The position numbers were made by a program, and so were the translations under genes. From Selenomonadaceae bacterium (lineage in GTDB: Bacteria > Bacillota > Negativicutes > Selenomonadales > Selenomonadaceae), in the NCBI GenBank assembly GCA_017453765.1, contig JAFTEG010000351.1:1-8014 (forward strand): a stretch of 8,014 nucleotides of DNA. Direction: 5' to 3'. Positions within the stretch are counted from its first letter, which is position 1; each line of letters opens with the position of its first letter. This document shows, one piece after another, positions 5,709 through 8,014 of this stretch. The notes below the pieces were generated by a model. That model was not told where the DNA came from, made no database searches, and saw only the letters and a list, made by a program, of their open reading frames with translations.

Positions 5709-5743
5709 CTGCGCGGAAAAATTTTCTTGCACCTGCCGCGCAG
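5709..5743. repeat. Inverted repeat upstream of the aldo/keto reductase gene
   Basis: CTGCGCGG (5709-5716) is perfectly complementary to CCGCGCAG (5736-5743), eight pairs with a 19-base spacer. The right arm falls between the proposed -35 and -10 elements, so it could be an operator for a dimeric regulator. No strong T run follows on the + strand, so a + strand terminator is unlikely. Confidence 0.55.
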
Positions 5744-5754
5744 TTTATTATAAA
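5727..5754 (+). promoter_or_regulatory. Possible sigma-70-type promoter for the aldo/keto reductase gene
   Basis: TTGCAC (5727-5732) and TATAAA (5749-5754) are spaced by 16 bases, about 70 bases before the reductase start and just after the operon terminator. The -35 match is weak (TTG only) and the region is AT-rich, so chance is possible. Position after a terminator is the main support. The remaining bases of the 189-base gap hold no other gene I can support. Confidence 0.38.
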
Positions 5755-5822
5755 ATTCAGATAAGGATATTTTTTTGGACAAAAATTTTTTAGAAACTAT
5801 AAATTTTTTGGGAGTGAATAAG

Positions 5823-6947
5823 ATGGCTAAAAAGCTGGGATTCGGCTGTATGCGTCTGCCGCTTTTGGACACGAACAATCAAGGCAAAGTTGACATGGAG
5901 CAGTTCAAAAAAATGGTTGACCTGTTTCTTGAACGCGGCTTTACGTACTTCGACACGGCGTATATGTATCACGACTTCAAAAGTGAAATTTGCGTGCGTG
6001 AAGCGTTGGTAAAACGTCACCCGCGCGACAGTTTTACGCTAACTACGAAGTTGCCGACAATGTTTTTGAATACAAAGGAAGATTGCGAAAGAATTTTCAA
6101 TGAGCAACTTGAAAAGTGCGGCGTCGATTACTTTGACTACTACCTTTTGCACAACCTCAACGTCAACACCTACGCTACGGCGGAAAAATTTGACTGCTTT
6201 AACTTCATTCAGCAGAAGAAGGCGGAAGGTAAGGTCAAGCACATTTGCTTTTCATATCACGACAACGCGCAACTGCTTGACGAAATTTTAACGGCGCACC
6301 CCGAAATTGAGTACGTGCAAATTCAAATGAATTATCTCGACTGGGACAGCAAGACGGTTCAATCGCGCAAGTGCTACGAAACAATTTGCAAGCACGGCAA
6401 AAAAGTTATCGTCATGGAGCCGGTAAAAGGCGGAATGCTGGCGAAAGTGCCGGAGCCTGTTGAAAAAATGTTTAAAGCCGATTCGCCGGAAATGTCTGTA
6501 GCCTCATGGGCAGTGCGTTACGCGGCAAGTCACGAAAATGTTTTCATGGTGTTGTCCGGTATGTCAAACCTCGCGCAACTTGAAGACAATATCGGCTACA
6601 TGGAAAATTTCGTGCCGCTGAATGAAAAGGAATTTAAGCTGATTGAAAACGCCGTAAAAATTATAAATGAAAAAATTGCAATTCCATGTACCGCCTGCCG
6701 CTACTGCGTGAAAGGCTGTCCGCAGAAAATTGCAATTCCCGAATACTTCGCGCTGTACAATTCCTACTACCGCGAACACGGCGAAAAAAAGGTCGGCGGC
6801 TTTTTCAACGAGATGGCTTATTACGGCAATATCAAAGGTCACGGCAAGGCGTCTTCGTGTATCAAGTGTCGCGCTTGCGAAAGAGCTTGCCCGCAACACA
6901 TTGAAATTACTAAGTGGCTTGAAAAAGTTGCCGCGCTTTTTGAATAG
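5823..6947 (+). CDS. Aldo/keto reductase with C-terminal 2x[4Fe-4S] ferredoxin-like domain
   Basis: A 374-residue oxidoreductase. The AKR barrel starts with MAKKLGFGCMRLP and has the catalytic tetrad Asp44, Tyr49 (FDTAYMYH), Lys76 (TTKLP) and His110 (YLLHNL). Residues 289-299 form C-x2-C-x2-C-x3-C-P and residues 346-356 form a second C-x2-C-x2-C-x3-C-P, enough for two [4Fe-4S] clusters. Such fused reductases are common in anaerobes, where their physiological substrates are mostly unknown; cluster-linked electron transfer to or from the nicotinamide site is the natural expectation. ATG 5823 has GGGAG (5810-5814) eight bases upstream; the frame is open back to TTG 5775, but that extension is AT-rich filler without a ribosome site. 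Its codon use is GC-richer than the acyl module before it and like the following genes. It probably begins a new transcription unit. Confidence 0.85.
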   Translation: MAKKLGFGCMRLPLLDTNNQGKVDMEQFKKMVDLFLERGFTYFDTAYMYHDFKSEICVREALVKRHPRDSFTLTTKLPTMFLNTKEDCERIFNEQLEKCGVDYFDYYLLHNLNVNTYATAEKFDCFNFIQQKKAEGKVKHICFSYHDNAQLLDEILTAHPEIEYVQIQMNYLDWDSKTVQSRKCYETICKHGKKVIVMEPVKGGMLAKVPEPVEKMFKADSPEMSVASWAVRYAASHENVFMVLSGMSNLAQLEDNIGYMENFVPLNEKEFKLIENAVKIINEKIAIPCTACRYCVKGCPQKIAIPEYFALYNSYYREHGEKKVGGFFNEMAYYGNIKGHGKASSCIKCRACERACPQHIEITKWLEKVAALFE

Positions 6948-6959
6948 TATGCTACCGGC

Positions 6960-7005
6960 TAAACCCTAAACCCTAAACCCTAGCCCCTAATTCCTAGCCC
7001 CTAAC
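6960..7005 (+). repeat. Heptamer tandem array, TAAACCC type, six units and a partial
   Basis: Units are TAAACCC three times, then TAGCCCC, TAATTCC, TAGCCCC and a partial TAAC. They fill nearly the whole 58-base gap between the aldo/keto reductase and the hydrolase gene. The period is exactly seven and every unit begins with TA, as in the other heptamer array of this window. Confidence 0.9.
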
Positions 7006-7007
7006 AT

Positions 7008-7012
7008 GGAGG
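7008..7012 (+). promoter_or_regulatory. Ribosome-binding site GGAGG that decides a TTG start
   Basis: GGAGG lies eight bases before TTG 7021. It is itself embedded in the first codons of the alternative start ATG 7006, which has only the repeat array upstream and no ribosome site. This argues for initiation at TTG. Confidence 0.65.
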
Positions 7013-7020
7013 AATTTATT

Positions 7021-7818
7021 TTGAAAATTAAACAGATACGAAATGCAACACTTAAAATTAATTACGGCGGCTTAACCTTTTTGGTCGACGCGTGGCTTAT
7101 CGGTCAAAGAAAGTTCGGCAGTTTTTCTGAAGTGCCGGGCTTTCCGTTCAAGGCAGTTGAAAACACGAAAAATTATATTCCCATGCCGATTTGCGAATTG
7201 CCGGAGCCGGTGGAAAAAATTTTGGCAGGCGTTGACTTTTACCTTTTGACGCACGTTCACCCCGACCACATTGATTTAAATTTTGCCGACGGCACCGCAG
7301 GCGCGCCGCTTGATAAAAATGTTCCGATTATCGCGCAGAATGACGACGACGCGGCAATTTTGAAAAAGTCCGGCTTTAAAGACGTTAAAATTTTAAGCGC
7401 TGATTCAATGCAACTCGGCAACGTTAAACTTACGCGCACTCCCGCATTGCACGGAAAGATTAGAGCTATGTGCGACGCTTGCGGCGTAATTTTTCAAGCC
7501 GAAAATGAAAAGACGCTGTACCTTGCCGGTGATACAATTTGGTTTGACGGCGTAAAGCAGACGCTGAAAAAATTCAATCCCGACGTGGTAGTTATGAACA
7601 CCTGCGCGGCGGAGCTTATCGGCTACGGACGGCTTATCATGAACGATGAGGACGTTGACTGCGTGGCGCAAACCGTGCCGCACGCCAAACTTATTCTCTC
7701 ACATATGGACAATGTGTCGCACGCCTCAATTACGCGTGAACAAATGCGCGGCTTTATGGCGAAACGCGGCATTGAAAATTATTTTATGCCGAATGACGGT
7801 GAAGTTTTAGAATTTTAA
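7021..7818 (+). CDS. Metallo-beta-lactamase-fold hydrolase (UlaG-like)
   Basis: A 265-residue protein beginning MKIKQIRNATLKINYGG, the usual opening of stand-alone MBL-fold hydrolases. The metal motif H-x-H-x-D-H is THVHPDH with His78, His80, Asp82 and His83. His144 (ALHG), Asp171 (LAGDTIWFD) and His228 (LSHMD) supply further ligands, so a two-metal site looks complete. The family includes L-ascorbate-6-phosphate lactonase (UlaG) and many uncharacterised hydrolases; the actual substrate cannot be named. I start at TTG 7021 because GGAGG (7008-7012) sits correctly for it, whereas ATG 7006 would add five residues and has no ribosome site. The GH1 gene begins 16 bases after its stop, so the pair is probably cotranscribed and a role near phosphosugar catabolism is possible but unproven. 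Confidence 0.8.
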   Translation: MKIKQIRNATLKINYGGLTFLVDAWLIGQRKFGSFSEVPGFPFKAVENTKNYIPMPICELPEPVEKILAGVDFYLLTHVHPDHIDLNFADGTAGAPLDKNVPIIAQNDDDAAILKKSGFKDVKILSADSMQLGNVKLTRTPALHGKIRAMCDACGVIFQAENEKTLYLAGDTIWFDGVKQTLKKFNPDVVVMNTCAAELIGYGRLIMNDEDVDCVAQTVPHAKLILSHMDNVSHASITREQMRGFMAKRGIENYFMPNDGEVLEF

Positions 7819-7834
7819 CGAAAGGGGTTTTATT

Positions 7835-8014
7835 ATGGCATTGCCGAAAAATTTTTTGTGGGGCGGAGCTGTTGCCGCACACCAGCTTGAAGGCGCTTAC
7901 GACGTCGACGGTCGCGGTTTAAGTGTTGCCGACGTTATGACAGGCGGCAGTAACAAAGTCGCGCGCAGAATTACCGACGGCGTCATTTCAGGTGAAAATT
8001 ATCCCAATCACAAG
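7835..8014 (+). CDS. GH1 glycosidase, probable 6-phospho-beta-glucosidase (3' truncated by the window edge)
   Basis: Sixty codons are visible, open to the right edge. The N-terminal signature FLWGGAVAAHQLEGAY (7-22) matches the glycoside hydrolase family 1 pattern F-x-W-G-x-A-x-A-A-x-Q-x-E-G, and the A-A-H-Q-x-E-G form is usual in bacterial 6-phospho-beta-glucosidases that split phosphorylated cellobiose, arbutin or salicin after PTS uptake. Asp-Val-Asp-Gly-Arg-Gly-x-Ser followed by Val-Ala-Asp-Val fits the next conserved stretch. The catalytic glutamates lie beyond the window. ATG 7835 has AAGGGG (7822-7827) seven bases upstream. No PTS gene is visible in the window, so the phospho-specificity is inferred from motif flavour only. 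Confidence 0.82.
   Translation, partial: MALPKNFLWGGAVAAHQLEGAYDVDGRGLSVADVMTGGSNKVARRITDGVISGENYPNHK

Noticed and set aside
5709..5743. Second intrinsic terminator
   Set aside because: The 19-base loop is long and only a short TTTATTA follows on the + strand; an operator-like dyad fits better. No minus-strand gene needs it.
5775..5822. TTG 5775 extension of the aldo/keto reductase
   Set aside because: The extra residues are AT-rich filler, no ribosome site is present, and ATG 5823 gives the normal family N-terminus with GGGAG upstream.
5634..5822. Riboswitch or small RNA in the longest gap
   Set aside because: Apart from the terminator, one dyad and a weak promoter the gap is AT-rich with no recognisable conserved aptamer core.
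6960..7005. CRISPR array or true telomere at the CCCTAAA-type repeat
   Set aside because: The units are seven bases with no spacers, and the array lies between intact bacterial genes rather than at a replicon end.

Overview
The window looks like a chromosomal piece of a low-to-mid GC anaerobic bacterium. Strong GGAGG-type ribosome-binding sites, an iron-sulfur aldo/keto reductase and a 6-phospho-beta-glucosidase-type GH1 gene suit a Firmicute. Combined with a surface amino-sugar locus, this makes me think of the Negativicutes (Selenomonas-like), but that placement is inference and nothing here proves it. All real genes lie on the + strand.

Bases 1-2935 are the distal part of a surface-glycan operon. 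It holds the 3' end of a family 2 glycosyltransferase, two tandem FdtA/QdtA-type dTDP-sugar 3,4-ketoisomerase cupins, a DegT-family PLP aminotransferase (FdtB/QdtB-like) and a GNAT acetyltransferase. FdtA plus FdtB would turn dTDP-4-keto-6-deoxyglucose into a dTDP-3-amino-3,6-dideoxyhexose (Fuc3N or Qui3N type). The RmlA/RmlB enzymes that make the substrate are not in view. Two homopolymer tracts, C10 at the fdtA1/fdtA2 junction and G9 inside the acetyltransferase gene, look like possible slippage switches.

Bases about 2936-5633 are visibly more AT-rich and carry a compact acyl module: a divergent GNAT, a 78-residue acyl carrier protein, a short-chain dehydrogenase and a KAS III-like condensing enzyme. 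The last two overlap by ATGA. My reading is that KAS III and the reductase build a short 3-hydroxyacyl chain on the dedicated carrier protein, and that a GNAT attaches it to the amino group of the sugar made by the first block. The unit ends at a clear intrinsic terminator (5666-5696).

Bases 5697-8014 begin a separate group: a possible promoter with an inverted repeat, an aldo/keto reductase with two [4Fe-4S] motifs, a 7-base tandem repeat spacer, a metallo-beta-lactamase-fold hydrolase that probably starts at TTG, and the first 60 codons of a GH1 glycosidase running off the end. Two unrelated-sequence heptamer arrays, (TAGTGGA)n and (TAAACCC)n, sit in intergenic gaps and resemble the short tandemly repeated elements of some other bacteria.
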